NCBI RefSeq assembly: GCF_026672275.1
Contig: NZ_JANQCD010000019.1
Location: forward strand, 33,915 to 97,914
DNA length: 64,000 nt
Source of the DNA: Marinifilum sp. D737
Lineage (GTDB): Bacteria; Bacteroidota; Bacteroidia; Bacteroidales; Marinifilaceae
Direction: 5' to 3'
Made by a program: the position numbers and the translations under genes
In this document: one piece after another, positions 33,619-43,858 of the stretch
Numbering within the stretch: position 1 is the first letter of the stretch
Layout of the letters: each line of letters opens with the position of its first letter
The notes under the pieces: model-generated
Told to the model about the DNA's origin: nothing
Database searches by the model: none
The model's input: the letters and a program-made list of their open reading frames with translations, nothing else

Positions 33619-35154
33619 CTACTCTATTTCATTGTTTGAGTTTTCTTCTGATTCAGGAATCGGGAAGAAGTGTGAGTCATCAGTTACTCCGGTTCTTCCA
33701 CGCGCAGCCATGGTTTCGTTTAGTTTTCCCCATCTGCGTAAGTCGTGGAAACGCGAGCCTTCCATAGCAAATTCACAAATTCTTTCATGTTCAATCTGAG
33801 CTGTAACAGCAGCTTTGTCACTTCCTGTCATAGCAGGTAGTCCACCATGTATAGCCCTTACATTGTTAATGTGAGGTATTGCCGTTGATGTTTCGTCTAA
33901 TTCGTTTAAAGCTTCTGCATACATTAACAATACATCTGCGTATCTCATTAATGGCATGTTGTTACCGTGACTGTATGCATCCAATTCATCTTTGGTTGAT
34001 GGCAAGTATTTTCTGAAGCCAGTATAGTCGTATGCAGTGCTACTTGCATCCCACCATTCTCTGAATGTATAACCGTACACTCTTGGATTATCAGAATCGT
34101 TAAAATATTCATCATCAAAGAACAAAGTTCCATATAAACGGTGATCGTAACGTCCGTCTGTTGCGACTTTACCTTCTTTTTTAAATTCCTCTAACAAGAA
34201 GCTGCTACCTGCAATTTCGTCCCATCCAAACAAACCTTTAGGTTTTATCCAACGGTGATGTGGGAACTTGAACCAAGCACCATTATCGGTATTATTCGAA
34301 AGTTGTAGCTCAAAAACGGCTTCGCTTGAATTTTGGTTGGTACCATCAAACATGCTAATGAAATTATCCACCAATGAGAAATTGGTTGAATTTACTACCT
34401 CGGCAAAAGCTGATTTAGCCGCGTTGTAATATTCAGTTGCATTTGCACTATCTTCACCAGCTCTGAAAAGGTTTGCTTTGCCAAGGTATGCAAAAGCTGC
34501 CCATTTGGTTGCTCTACCAACATTTTGTGCATCATAAGAGGCAGGAAGGTTTTTAGTCGCTTTTTCAAAATCCGCAATAATAAAATCCCAGCATGCTGAT
34601 CTTTCGCTTATAGCTTTGTGAGTATCAGAAACTCCTTTTGGATATTGGTCGCGAAGAATAATTTTTTCCCATGCCAGAAGTAACTTTAAATGATAATACC
34701 CTCTTAGAAAGTGAGCTTCAGCAAGTAGTTCATTCTTTTTAGCAGGATCGATTTGCTCTTCTGTCATTTCACCAACCTTTTCAATTACTTGATTGGTGAA
34801 ATTGATGCCTCTGTAGTGAATACTCCAGTACGATGCTGTTTGTGTATTGGCAGAATTTACATTAAAATTATAGATGGACAACCAATCTTCGTAATTGTAG
34901 GCATCTCCTCCAATTTTAACCAAATCAGAAGGGTACATTTCTACCGGAAACTTAATTTCTGCAAAACCCCAGTAACTTGTTGCACATTCTAGTTGTGAGT
35001 ATGCAGCAGCCATTCCTGCTTCTGCATCATCTGCATTTCTCCAAAAGCTATAGCTTGTCAATTTGTCCGGTGACTTTGTCTCTAGGTAATCATCATCACA
35101 TGATGAGAAACCAATTAAGACACAGGCACTAAGTGTATATAATAATTTTTTCAT
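33619..35154 (-). CDS. SusD/RagB family nutrient-binding lipoprotein
   Basis: 511 residues with a lipoprotein signal (lipobox GFSSC, Cys about 19) and the SusD N-terminal block 'DDYLETKSPDKLTSYSFW'. The TPR-like helical core and the C-terminal 'ALNELDETSTAIPHINNVRA' and 'ICEFAMEGSRFHDLRRWGK' segments are hallmarks. SusD proteins cap the SusC channel and capture ligand at the cell surface. The start is 18 bp after the SusC stop. No glycan enzyme is directly adjacent; the nearest genes are lysO and an M6 protease, so a peptide ligand, as for RagAB, is plausible. Confidence 0.95.
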   Translation of the reverse strand: MKKLLYTLSACVLIGFSSCDDDYLETKSPDKLTSYSFWRNADDAEAGMAAAYSQLECATSYWGFAEIKFPVEMYPSDLVKIGGDAYNYEDWLSIYNFNVNSANTQTASYWSIHYRGINFTNQVIEKVGEMTEEQIDPAKKNELLAEAHFLRGYYHLKLLLAWEKIILRDQYPKGVSDTHKAISERSACWDFIIADFEKATKNLPASYDAQNVGRATKWAAFAYLGKANLFRAGEDSANATEYYNAAKSAFAEVVNSTNFSLVDNFISMFDGTNQNSSEAVFELQLSNNTDNGAWFKFPHHRWIKPKGLFGWDEIAGSSFLLEEFKKEGKVATDGRYDHRLYGTLFFDDEYFNDSDNPRVYGYTFREWWDASSTAYDYTGFRKYLPSTKDELDAYSHGNNMPLMRYADVLLMYAEALNELDETSTAIPHINNVRAIHGGLPAMTGSDKAAVTAQIEHERICEFAMEGSRFHDLRRWGKLNETMAARGRTGVTDDSHFFPIPESEENSNNEIE

Positions 35155-35172
35155 GTTTTTTTCGGTTGTTGG

Positions 35173-38100
35173 TTAGAATGATAATTGAACTCCAGCAAAG
35201 AATGATTTGTTGATTGGGTAGAAGCTACGGTCAATACCTTGATTCAAAACTCCTCCGCGTCCTACTTCAGGATCAATACCAGAGTAATCTGTACTAGTCC
35301 AAATGTTTTGAGCATTTACATACACTCTACATTTGGTAAGTCCAATTCTGCTAATTACATCTTTTGGTAATGTATATCCCAATTCAATGTTTTTCAATCT
35401 TAAGAATGAACCATCTTCCAAATATCTTGTAGATTCACGAGTATTACCGTTTGGATCACCAAGAACAGCTCTCGGCATGCTTGTGTTTCGATTATCTTCG
35501 GTCCATGCATTTAATGTAGACGCAAGAAAGTTCTGACCTGCTGACATATTCTCCAAATAGTAGCGATTACCATTGTATAAATCATTTCCGTGTGAACCAT
35601 AGAACATCATAGAGAAGTCAAATCCTTTGTATTTTGCATCAAAGCTTAAAGAATAGGTGAAATCAGGTATTCCACTTCCGGAATATACTTTATCCTTAGG
35701 ATCTATTACTCCATCATCATTCATATCTTTAAAACGAATATCTCCAGGTTTTGCATTCTTTTGTAATAATTTACCTTCAGAGTTAACATGAGCATTAACC
35801 TCATCCATCGACTGGAAGATTCCATCAGCCTGGTACAGGTAGAAAGCACCAATTTCAGTACCAACTTTGGTTTGTGTTGGGAAATGTGAATCACCATACT
35901 TTAAGCCTTCACCAAATAGTGATTGATTTGCATCAGCAAGGCTTAAAACTTCATTTTTCATTGTGGTTAATGTTCCATTGATATTAAAGGTGAAATTACC
36001 TTGGCTTTTGTGATATCCAAGTTCCAATTCAAAACCTTTGTTTTCAATTTCTCCAACATTAACTACAGGATTGTTAGTACCTGCTGAGGGTGCAAGTTTA
36101 TTAACAACCAACATGTCTTCAGTAGTCGTATTGTAATAATTTGCTGTACCAGTGATTTTTGAATTAAATAAAGCAAAATCTAAACCTAAGTTCTTAGAAA
36201 TAGTAGTCTCCCATTTGAAATCAGCATTTTCTAAATCCCATGCGATACTTCCTGTCCAAGGATTAGCTCCGGTTCCTTTAACTGAGCCGGTGTTAGAGTC
36301 GGTTCCTGAAGAAATTAATGCTTCATATTGATATAAACCTAGTGTAATTTCGTTACCTAATTTACCCCAAGAAGCACGCAATTTTAAGTTGTCAATAAAA
36401 TCATAGGATGACATGAAATCTTCTTCGGTAATTCTCCATCCTAAAGCAACAGAAGGAAAAGTTCCATATCTGTTATTTTTACCAAATTTAGAAGATCCGT
36501 CGCGACGAGCAGTTACTTGTACAAGGTATTTGCTGGCAAATGAATAATTTACACGTCCTAAAATCGATGTGCGGGTGTAATTGTTATTGCTACCTGAGGC
36601 GCTATATGTACCACCTTCACCACCATTTAAGGTCATGAATTTTGGATCAAGAAAACCTGCCGGAATATCATTTGTTATTACATTACTATCTTCGGCAGAA
36701 TATACTGTTTTTTTACCTGTAACATTTGCACCGATCCAATTATTGGTAATTTTAGATGCTGTATAACCAGCAACAGCACTTACAGTGTGTTTTCCAAAAT
36801 CTTTATTGAAATTGATCAAGTGCTCCATGATTTGTGAGCGATAATTATTGCGTTCTTCTCCGTAATAAATCCAATCTTCACCATCTTTTGGACTACGTTG
36901 GAATTTTGGGTGATAACTCCATTCTATATCGTTACTGTTGATTAAGCCTAGATTTACCTGATATGATAACCAGTCTGTAATTTTAAGGCGACCAGTAATA
37001 TTTGCAGTGAAATATTGTAAATCTTTTTCACCTTTTTTATTGATGTGATTTGCATAAGGATTGGCGTTGGCAGGCATATCACCATGTGTCAACTGTACAT
37101 TGCCATCTTCATCGAAAGGAGAAATTAATGGTGTAAGCTTGTATGTATCACTAATTGAAAATTTTGCACTCTCAGAGTTGGTTTCTGCATATGAAATATT
37201 TGCATCTACTTTTAAGCGACCTTTTTCCATTCCAAGTTTTGCACGAAGAGTCTTTTTTAGGAATTGACTGCCAATAAGAGTTCCTTCCTCATCATTCCAG
37301 CTACCTGAAATACCATAGTAACCTAAATCATTACCACCGTTAATACTAACATTATAGAATTGTTGCATAGCTGTTCTCGCAACTTCATCTTGCCAATTCG
37401 TATTAGCTGTAATTGGATCAGTTGTATAAGCAGGAATAGCTTCACCAGCATTTTCGTACATCATTTTGTGAATTGCTACATATCCTTCAGAATTCAATAG
37501 ATCCAATTGATCAATTGCCTGAGATGATCCTGCATGCATGTTAAAATCAACATTTACTTTACCAGCTTTTCCTTTTTTGGTCGTGATTAAAACCACACCA
37601 TTTGCAGCTCGAGAACCGTAAATTGCAGCAGCAGCTCCATCTTTCAAAACTTCAATAGAAGCAATATCATCAGGGTTAAGCAATGACATTGAACCTGGTA
37701 ATCCATCAATGATGTACAATGGATTGTTGTTACCAATAGTACCAATTCCTCGGATAGTAATGTTTGAACCTGCACCCGGAGCTCCACCATATTTAGTAAT
37801 GGTTACCCCGGCAACTTTTCCTTGTAATGAATTAACAGGGTTAGAAGATGGAGTTTTTGCCAAATCTTCGGCTTTTATAGATGCAACAGCACCAGTTAAA
37901 TCCGATTTTTTCTGGGTTCCATAACCAACTACAACCACCTCGTTTAAACCCTGAACATCTTCTTTAAGAACGATGTTTAAAGTAGTTTCATTGCCAATTG
38001 TAATTTCCTGATCTACATAGCCAATGAATGAGAATTTGATAACTCCATTTGCAGGAACATCTAACTGGAAATTACCATCAAAATCGGTTACTGTACCAAG

Positions 38101-38334
38101 GGTAGTTCCTTTTACAAGAATGTTAACACCAATTAATGGTAGGTTTTGCTCATCAACTACCTTACCAGTAATGGTTTTCTGGTTTTGTTGGATTGCATTG
38201 GTTTTCATAGATCCAGCTGCTTGAAGCGGTTGAGGGCCAACTAAAACAGCCAGGATGCAAAGTTTCATGATCCATGAAACCAAGCCCTTTTGCACGAACG
38301 TATTCCGCACAACAGTTTTTGCATTTTTTTTCAT
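35173..38334 (-). CDS. SusC/RagA family TonB-dependent outer membrane transporter
   Basis: 1053 residues: a long N-terminal region and signal (about 1-40), a carboxypeptidase-regulatory-like domain (about 55-130, 'ITGKVVDEQNLPLIGVNILVKG'), the TonB-box region and plug (about 140-260, with 'VVVVGYGTQKKSDLTGAV'), and a 22-strand barrel ending in Phe. It transports ligands captured by the adjacent SusD. No ECF sigma/anti-sigma or hybrid two-component regulator is encoded nearby, so control may lie in the long leader upstream (38335-38760). Confidence 0.95.
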   Translation of the reverse strand: MKKNAKTVVRNTFVQKGLVSWIMKLCILAVLVGPQPLQAAGSMKTNAIQQNQKTITGKVVDEQNLPLIGVNILVKGTTLGTVTDFDGNFQLDVPANGVIKFSFIGYVDQEITIGNETTLNIVLKEDVQGLNEVVVVGYGTQKKSDLTGAVASIKAEDLAKTPSSNPVNSLQGKVAGVTITKYGGAPGAGSNITIRGIGTIGNNNPLYIIDGLPGSMSLLNPDDIASIEVLKDGAAAAIYGSRAANGVVLITTKKGKAGKVNVDFNMHAGSSQAIDQLDLLNSEGYVAIHKMMYENAGEAIPAYTTDPITANTNWQDEVARTAMQQFYNVSINGGNDLGYYGISGSWNDEEGTLIGSQFLKKTLRAKLGMEKGRLKVDANISYAETNSESAKFSISDTYKLTPLISPFDEDGNVQLTHGDMPANANPYANHINKKGEKDLQYFTANITGRLKITDWLSYQVNLGLINSNDIEWSYHPKFQRSPKDGEDWIYYGEERNNYRSQIMEHLINFNKDFGKHTVSAVAGYTASKITNNWIGANVTGKKTVYSAEDSNVITNDIPAGFLDPKFMTLNGGEGGTYSASGSNNNYTRTSILGRVNYSFASKYLVQVTARRDGSSKFGKNNRYGTFPSVALGWRITEEDFMSSYDFIDNLKLRASWGKLGNEITLGLYQYEALISSGTDSNTGSVKGTGANPWTGSIAWDLENADFKWETTISKNLGLDFALFNSKITGTANYYNTTTEDMLVVNKLAPSAGTNNPVVNVGEIENKGFELELGYHKSQGNFTFNINGTLTTMKNEVLSLADANQSLFGEGLKYGDSHFPTQTKVGTEIGAFYLYQADGIFQSMDEVNAHVNSEGKLLQKNAKPGDIRFKDMNDDGVIDPKDKVYSGSGIPDFTYSLSFDAKYKGFDFSMMFYGSHGNDLYNGNRYYLENMSAGQNFLASTLNAWTEDNRNTSMPRAVLGDPNGNTRESTRYLEDGSFLRLKNIELGYTLPKDVISRIGLTKCRVYVNAQNIWTSTDYSGIDPEVGRGGVLNQGIDRSFYPINKSFFAGVQLSF

Positions 38335-38983
38335 AAATTTAGATGCGTTAAAAGTTAGTTTTGTTGTTCTTTATTTAAGCGTTCAGAACAACAAACGATT
38401 AATATTTGATAACAGGGATTGTTGGTAGCTTTCCCTGTTTTCTTTATTTCTTCGTTTGGCAAAAACTTATTGGTGCATAATTTTAATCCTAAAGTATTAC
38501 ACTAGATACTACGATGGTAGTATTACTCCAATAGTTTTCTATATAAATTAATTGGCTTAATTTGAGGTGGTATTGAAATAGTTGGTAGCTATTTCAATAA
38601 TATGATGAGGTATCAACAAATAAGACATTCAAATAATCCGCGATGAGAATGTCTGTAAACTAGTCTAACGGTTGTTGTTTGCATGGGAATGAACGTTAAC
38701 CTGTGAACAATTAAAATTCTACTTCATTTATCCAATCTCCAGGTTTTAATGAAAACCTTTGCAGCAAATATATAAAAAAACACTACCAGTACATACTAGT
38801 ATGTGAAAAAATAACAAGTTTTTTATTGGAGGTTATTTGTTGAAACTCCTGGAAGGCTTATTATTGTTGGTATTTTGAGACTTAGTGAAGGGGAGGAAAA
38901 AAAGTAAAAAAAAATAGATCATTATCAAGTTTGTGTTGAAAACGAATATGTTCAAGCTGTAATTGTATTCACAAAAGGGCATA
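38335..38983 (-). promoter_or_regulatory. long susC leader and promoter region
   Basis: About 650 bp without a gene. On the minus strand TATATTTG (38765-38772) fits the -7 box TAnnTTTG, and a perfect 14-bp palindrome ACATACTAGTATGT (38791-38804) lies at the -33 position, suggesting an operator. A start near 38755 would give a leader of about 420 nt. The leader contains three hairpins: 38506-38523 (ATACTAC/GTAGTAT), 38411-38439 (AACAGGGA/TCCCTGTT) and 38361-38394 (TTGTTGTTCT/AGAACAACAA, 10 bp, perfect). The last ends about 27 nt before the start codon. Confidence 0.5.
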
Positions 38984-39008
38984 AAAAAAGCTGATTTTAT
39001 ATCAGCTT
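38984..39008 (-). terminator. terminator of the DUF493 gene
   Basis: Minus strand: AAGCTGAT-ATAAA-ATCAGCTT followed by a T run; 30 bp past the stop codon. Confidence 0.8.
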
Positions 39009-39037
39009 ATGCATTTTTTAATCATGCCCGTTTCATT

Positions 39038-39310
39038 TTATAATGCCATAATTCCTCGAATGCCTTGTGCCCTTGAATATATTTCAACTACATCTTCGGC
39101 CGACTTCATCATTATTTTTACTGTTACACCAATAAATCGAATGTCTCTTGAGGTTTTATAGGAGAATTCGGTTTCTTTTGGAAATAAATTTCTTACTGCA
39201 TTTAATTTCTCGTCGTTGTTCGGTACAATGAATTTAAACATGTACAACGAAGGCCATTCTGTTGAATCCAGCAACTGTTGTTTGATTCTATTGTATTTTT
39301 CCTGATCCAT
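39038..39310 (-). CDS. DUF493 (YbeD-like) family protein
   Basis: 90 residues, a small alpha/beta protein of the DUF493 family ('WPSLYMFKFIVPNNDEKL', 'YKTSRDIRFIGVTVKIMM', 'EIYSRAQGIRGIMAL'). These ACT-like proteins have no fixed role; E. coli YbeD is linked with lipoate/peptidoglycan gene clusters. It is transcribed divergently from the RND operon and has its own terminator. Confidence 0.87.
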   Translation of the reverse strand: MDQEKYNRIKQQLLDSTEWPSLYMFKFIVPNNDEKLNAVRNLFPKETEFSYKTSRDIRFIGVTVKIMMKSAEDVVEIYSRAQGIRGIMAL

Positions 39311-39547
39311 TTTGCAAAGATAAGTTTAGGAGGCACAAAAATGGAAATATTTTTGGTATTTCGTGTAATCTCATCAGTATTTTAAAGAGAAACAAAAGGA
39401 AAGAAGTTGGTATTTCGTTTAAAAGAAAAATTAATGCTTCATTAAGAAATTTATTTCCAATCGCAAAGATTAATTTTCCTATTAAGCTAATATTTATAAC
39501 TTTATAAGGCCCTGGTAAAAACTCCACTTACTTAACCTATAAGTTCT

Positions 39548-40666
39548 ATGAATCGGAAAATTGTAATTGTCATTCTTGTACTAGTCACATTGGGTATCGC
39601 AATGTTTTTGGCAATGTTTCTTAAAGGCTTGAAAGAAGATCCTGCCAAAAATCTCGATAATAACAAACTACCCACGGTAAAAATCCAGAAAGTTCAGTAC
39701 TCCTATATTGAATCTCCTATTGTTGAAAAAGGGAGGTTGGCATCTAGTCTGGAAGTGAATTTAAGTTCTGAAGTAGCGGGAAGAATCGTTGAGGCAGGAG
39801 TGCCTTTAAAAGTGGGTCAAAAATTTAAAAAGGGAGATTTGTTGATTAAGATTTACGACAAGGATGCAAAAATGGATTTGCGTGCACAAAAAAGTCGATT
39901 CTTAAACAAGTTGGCTGAAAACCTTCCGGATATCAAGGTTGATTATGCTGATAGCTTTGAAAATTGGATGAGTTTCTTCAATTCTATTCATTTGGATGAG
40001 AATATTCCGGAATTGCCAAAGGTCAAAACTACGCAGGAAAAGGTGTTTATGGCTAGCCGTAATATTTTGGGTGATTATTATGCCATTAAAAGTGCCGAAG
40101 TGAAGCTTGAAAAGAGAAATATTTATGCACCTTTTAATGGATCTTTTGTAGAGGTGAATACGCAGGTAGGATCGGTAGCAGGAATGGGCTCAAAATTGGC
40201 TGGTATTATTGAGTCCAATAAGTTGGAACTACAAGTGCCAATTGAGTCGGAAGATATTAAATGGTTGAGACTAAATGATGAGGTAGAAATTCTGGATTCC
40301 AATGGAGAATTGCTTTGTATGGGTAAGCTGGTTCGTAAATCTGAGTTTGTGGATCAAGGAACTCAATCTGTTTCTGTCTTCGTTAAACTATATAATACTG
40401 GTGATGTAGAATTGTATCAGGGACAATTTTTAACAGCTCGATTCAATGGCAAAAAGATTGCTCAAGCAATGGAAATTCCTCGAACTGCAGTTTTTAGTTC
40501 CAACAAAGTATATGTATTGGAAAATGACATAATGAAATCGAGAAGAATTAATGTTTTAAAAAGAAATGAAAACTCTTTGATTTTTAATGGACTGAAAGAA
40601 GGTGAGATGCTTGTGGTTGAACCGCCGGTAAAAGCTACTGAGAATATGAAGGTTCAGCTGCAATAG
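39548..40666 (+). CDS. RND efflux membrane fusion protein
   Basis: 372 residues, periplasmic adaptor of the AcrA/MexA family. There is an N-terminal membrane anchor (about 5-25), lipoyl/biotinyl-like halves ('SSEVAGRIVEAGVPLKVGQ' and 'NIYAPFNGSFVEVNTQVG') flanking a short helical hairpin, then beta-barrel and membrane-proximal domains. It begins the MFP-RND-TolC operon. The near-consensus TAACTTTA at 39497-39504 may be its -7 box. Substrates are unknown. Confidence 0.92.
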   Translation: MNRKIVIVILVLVTLGIAMFLAMFLKGLKEDPAKNLDNNKLPTVKIQKVQYSYIESPIVEKGRLASSLEVNLSSEVAGRIVEAGVPLKVGQKFKKGDLLIKIYDKDAKMDLRAQKSRFLNKLAENLPDIKVDYADSFENWMSFFNSIHLDENIPELPKVKTTQEKVFMASRNILGDYYAIKSAEVKLEKRNIYAPFNGSFVEVNTQVGSVAGMGSKLAGIIESNKLELQVPIESEDIKWLRLNDEVEILDSNGELLCMGKLVRKSEFVDQGTQSVSVFVKLYNTGDVELYQGQFLTARFNGKKIAQAMEIPRTAVFSSNKVYVLENDIMKSRRINVLKRNENSLIFNGLKEGEMLVVEPPVKATENMKVQLQ

Positions 40667-40692
40667 TTTGGTAATAAATCAGATATTACGAG

Positions 40693-43600
40693 ATGGAAAA
40701 AATTGTTACAAGATTTGTAAAGTATCCGTTTTACGGAAAGATGATTATTGCCTTGTTGCTAATTGCCGGAATCACCTCTTTGGTATTCATGAAAAAATCA
40801 TTTTTTCCGCAAACCGAATCTAAAACCATTACTGTTTCTATGGTTTATCCTGGAGCTAGTCCGAAGGAGGTAGAGGAAGGGATAACCTCCAGAATTGAAG
40901 ATGCCATTCGTGGAATTGTGGGCATTAAGGAAATGAATTCTATTTCGTCCGAAGGTTTTTCGAGGGTAAGTATTACCACTACGGGAGAATATGATTTGGA
41001 TGAAACTTTGGCCGACATTAAAAATGCGGTTGATGGAATTCCGAGTTTTCCAACTGGAGCCGAGAAAGCAGTAATTGCAAAACGAAGGTCAACAACTCCG
41101 GCAATTAACTTGGTTGTTACGGGAGATGTGGAATTGTTGACCTTAAAGAGATATGCCGATGAGGTATATGATGATTTGCTTCGATCCAAAAAAATGTCGC
41201 AGATCAGCCTTTCAGGTTTTCCGAGCCTAGAGTTATCGGTAGAAGTCAAGGAGGAAAATTTAAGAAGGTACAAGCTTACCTTTAGTGAAATATCACGGGC
41301 CATTGCCAGCAATAATATTGACATTTCGGGCGGAACCATAAAAAATGAGGTTGAGGAAATTCTAATTAGAAGTAGAAATCGTTCAGTAGATCCTGATAAA
41401 ATTGGAGAAATTATTTTAAAGGCAAATCCTGATGGAAGTTATCTTAGAATTAGAGATGTAGCAAATATACACTTTCAATTTCAGGATGTTCCAAATTCTA
41501 CCTATGTGAATCAAAATCCGGCCGTTTACATCGTTGTAAACAAACTGAATAATGAAGATTTAAAAGAGATATCAGAATTCTGTAATCAGTATGTAGAAGA
41601 ATTCAATTCCAGTCATGATGATGCACAGATAATTGTGACTTTCGACTTTGTTGACATGCTAAAATCCAGGTTGGATCTTCTATATAAAAATGGTGGTTAC
41701 GGACTGGGTTTGGTGGTAATTGCTCTGGCATTGTTCTTAAGTTTCCGGTTGGCATTATGGGTTGCCTGGGGAATTCCGGCATCTTTTCTTGGAATGTTTA
41801 TTATTGCCAATTTAATGGGTGTTACCATTAATATGATTTCTCTTTTTGGAATGATTTTGATTATTGGTATTCTGGTTGATGATGGAATTGTTATTGGAGA
41901 GAATATCTACTCTCATTTTGAAAAAGGCAAAAGTCCAAGGAGAGCGGCCATAGATGGAACCTTGGAGGTAATACCTGCCGTGTTAACCTCAATTACGACA
42001 ACCATGGTTGCATTTTCACCACTACTCCTGGTAACAGGAAATATGGAATTTCTTTACGAAATGGCCTTTGTAGTTTGTGCTTGCCTTTTCTTATCGCTCT
42101 TCGAAAGTTTCTTTGTTTTACCAAGCCATGTTGGGAACGATGTGGTTTTAAATGTGAAGAAAAACAAGAATGCATTCAATCGATTCAGAGCCAAAATTGA
42201 AAGAGGTATCGTTTTTATGCGTGACAAGGTTTATGCAGATGTTTTAAATTGGGTGGTTGAATGGCGATGGTTTGTAGTATTTACACCTATTGCTTTAATC
42301 TTAATAACCTATGGTTTGTTTAGCGGTGGCATAATTAAGAGTACATTCTTTCCGAATATGCCTTTCGATTCGTTCAATATTAATGTAGCATTTAAGCCAG
42401 GAAGCAATAAAGACATTACTACTGCCTACCTTAAAGATTTTGAGAAAGCAGTATGGGAAGTGAACGATGATATCATGAATGAATACAATGATACAATCAG
42501 TTATATTCAATATACTGGAGTATCTACAGGTTCATCATTTAGCGGACAGGAAAATGGTCCGCATGCAGGAAATATGTGGGTTATGCTTCGAGATATGGAA
42601 GGAGCACCCATATCCAGTTTTGAGATCACAAACCGGGTAAAAGCAAAAATTGGCAAAGTGCCCGAAGCTGAGAAATTTACCATTGGAGCTTTTAACCGAT
42701 GGGGAGCACCGGTTTCGGTAAGTTTATTGGGAAGCGATTTGGATGAGCTAAATCGTGCCAATCAATTTTTCCAGGATGAACTTCGAAAAATGGCATCTCT
42801 TTATAACATTAGTGACAATAATCCACTTGGCAGTAGAGAGGTGAGGCTAAGGTTAAAACCAAAAGCCTATTATTTGGGTATGGATATTAGAACCATTACT
42901 TCACAGATAAGGCAAGGTTTTTTTGGAGGTCAAGCCCAGCGCTTGCAGGAAGGAAAAGATGAAATAAAGGTATGGGTTAGATACCCTAAAAGCGATAGGA
43001 TATTTATCGGACAGATGGAGGACATGAGAATTCGAACTCCCAGAGGAGCATTTCCTTTGTCGGAACTGATAGAGTATGATATACAGCGTGGACCTGTGAG
43101 TATACAACGTTATAATGGATCTCGTGAGATTAGGGTTGAGGCCGAACTTTTGGATCCAAACGAACCTGTTCCACCAATTTTGGAGTATGTGGAGACAAAT
43201 ATTTTCCCTGAATTGGATAACAGGTTTCCAGGAGTGAGAACTGAGTATCAAGGGCAACAAAAACGCTCGAGGGAGGATGCTGAGGAATTGATGCTCTATT
43301 TTTCAATTGCATTCATGATTATCATTTTTATTGTGATGATTCACTTCCGAAGTTTTACTCAAGGTATCATCGTTTTGATGATGGTTCCCTTAGGATTTTT
43401 AGGATCAGCTTGGGGACATGGAGTAGAAGGATTTCCTGTTTCGATGCTAAGTGTTTGGGGCATGGTTGCCTTATCGGGTGTTATTATCAACGATGCTGTG
43501 GTATTCCTGTCTAAATACAATTCCTTAATTCAGGAAGGGATGACTCCGGTTACGGCGGTTAAAGAGGCAGGGAAAGCAAGGTTTAGAGCCATTGTTCTAA

Positions 43601-43857
43601 CAACCATTACCACATCAGTGGGCTTGTATCCACTTATTCTTGAGAATTCATTCCAGGCAAAATTCCTGATTCCAATGGCTATTGCATTGGCATATGGAGT
43701 ACTAATTGGTACGATGTTTATTTTGATGTTTTTCCCTGTTTTAATCATGATATTGAATGATTTGAAACGATATTCAAAACAGATTTGGGAAGGCTATAAA
43801 ATTGACCCAAGAGATGTGGAGCCTAGAGTAAAAGAATCAAAAGTAAAATTAGATTGA
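40693..43857 (+). CDS. RND family efflux transporter
   Basis: 1054 residues of the AcrB/HAE family: twelve transmembrane segments and two large periplasmic loops. The proton-relay Asp pair of TM4 is visible in 'ILVDDGIVIGENIY'. The C-terminal half carries the related 'GVIINDAVVFLSKYN' block. It is the inner-membrane pump of the tripartite system, driven by proton influx. The start lies 26 bp after the adaptor gene and the stop 1 bp before the tolC-like gene, showing tight coupling. It may export toxic compounds or cell-envelope components; no substrate clue is present. Confidence 0.94.
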   Translation: MEKIVTRFVKYPFYGKMIIALLLIAGITSLVFMKKSFFPQTESKTITVSMVYPGASPKEVEEGITSRIEDAIRGIVGIKEMNSISSEGFSRVSITTTGEYDLDETLADIKNAVDGIPSFPTGAEKAVIAKRRSTTPAINLVVTGDVELLTLKRYADEVYDDLLRSKKMSQISLSGFPSLELSVEVKEENLRRYKLTFSEISRAIASNNIDISGGTIKNEVEEILIRSRNRSVDPDKIGEIILKANPDGSYLRIRDVANIHFQFQDVPNSTYVNQNPAVYIVVNKLNNEDLKEISEFCNQYVEEFNSSHDDAQIIVTFDFVDMLKSRLDLLYKNGGYGLGLVVIALALFLSFRLALWVAWGIPASFLGMFIIANLMGVTINMISLFGMILIIGILVDDGIVIGENIYSHFEKGKSPRRAAIDGTLEVIPAVLTSITTTMVAFSPLLLVTGNMEFLYEMAFVVCACLFLSLFESFFVLPSHVGNDVVLNVKKNKNAFNRFRAKIERGIVFMRDKVYADVLNWVVEWRWFVVFTPIALILITYGLFSGGIIKSTFFPNMPFDSFNINVAFKPGSNKDITTAYLKDFEKAVWEVNDDIMNEYNDTISYIQYTGVSTGSSFSGQENGPHAGNMWVMLRDMEGAPISSFEITNRVKAKIGKVPEAEKFTIGAFNRWGAPVSVSLLGSDLDELNRANQFFQDELRKMASLYNISDNNPLGSREVRLRLKPKAYYLGMDIRTITSQIRQGFFGGQAQRLQEGKDEIKVWVRYPKSDRIFIGQMEDMRIRTPRGAFPLSELIEYDIQRGPVSIQRYNGSREIRVEAELLDPNEPVPPILEYVETNIFPELDNRFPGVRTEYQGQQKRSREDAEELMLYFSIAFMIIIFIVMIHFRSFTQGIIVLMMVPLGFLGSAWGHGVEGFPVSMLSVWGMVALSGVIINDAVVFLSKYNSLIQEGMTPVTAVKEAGKARFRAIVLTTITTSVGLYPLILENSFQAKFLIPMAIALAYGVLIGTMFILMFFPVLIMILNDLKRYSKQIWEGYKIDPRDVEPRVKESKVKLD

Positions 43858-43858
43858 A

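Noticed and set aside
39288..39527. 79-residue open frame on the minus strand upstream of DUF493
   Set aside because: It overlaps the DUF493 start and the RND promoter region; composition is like non-coding AT-rich DNA.
40845..41339. 164-residue open frame on the minus strand
   Set aside because: Antisense to the RND pump gene and without family features.
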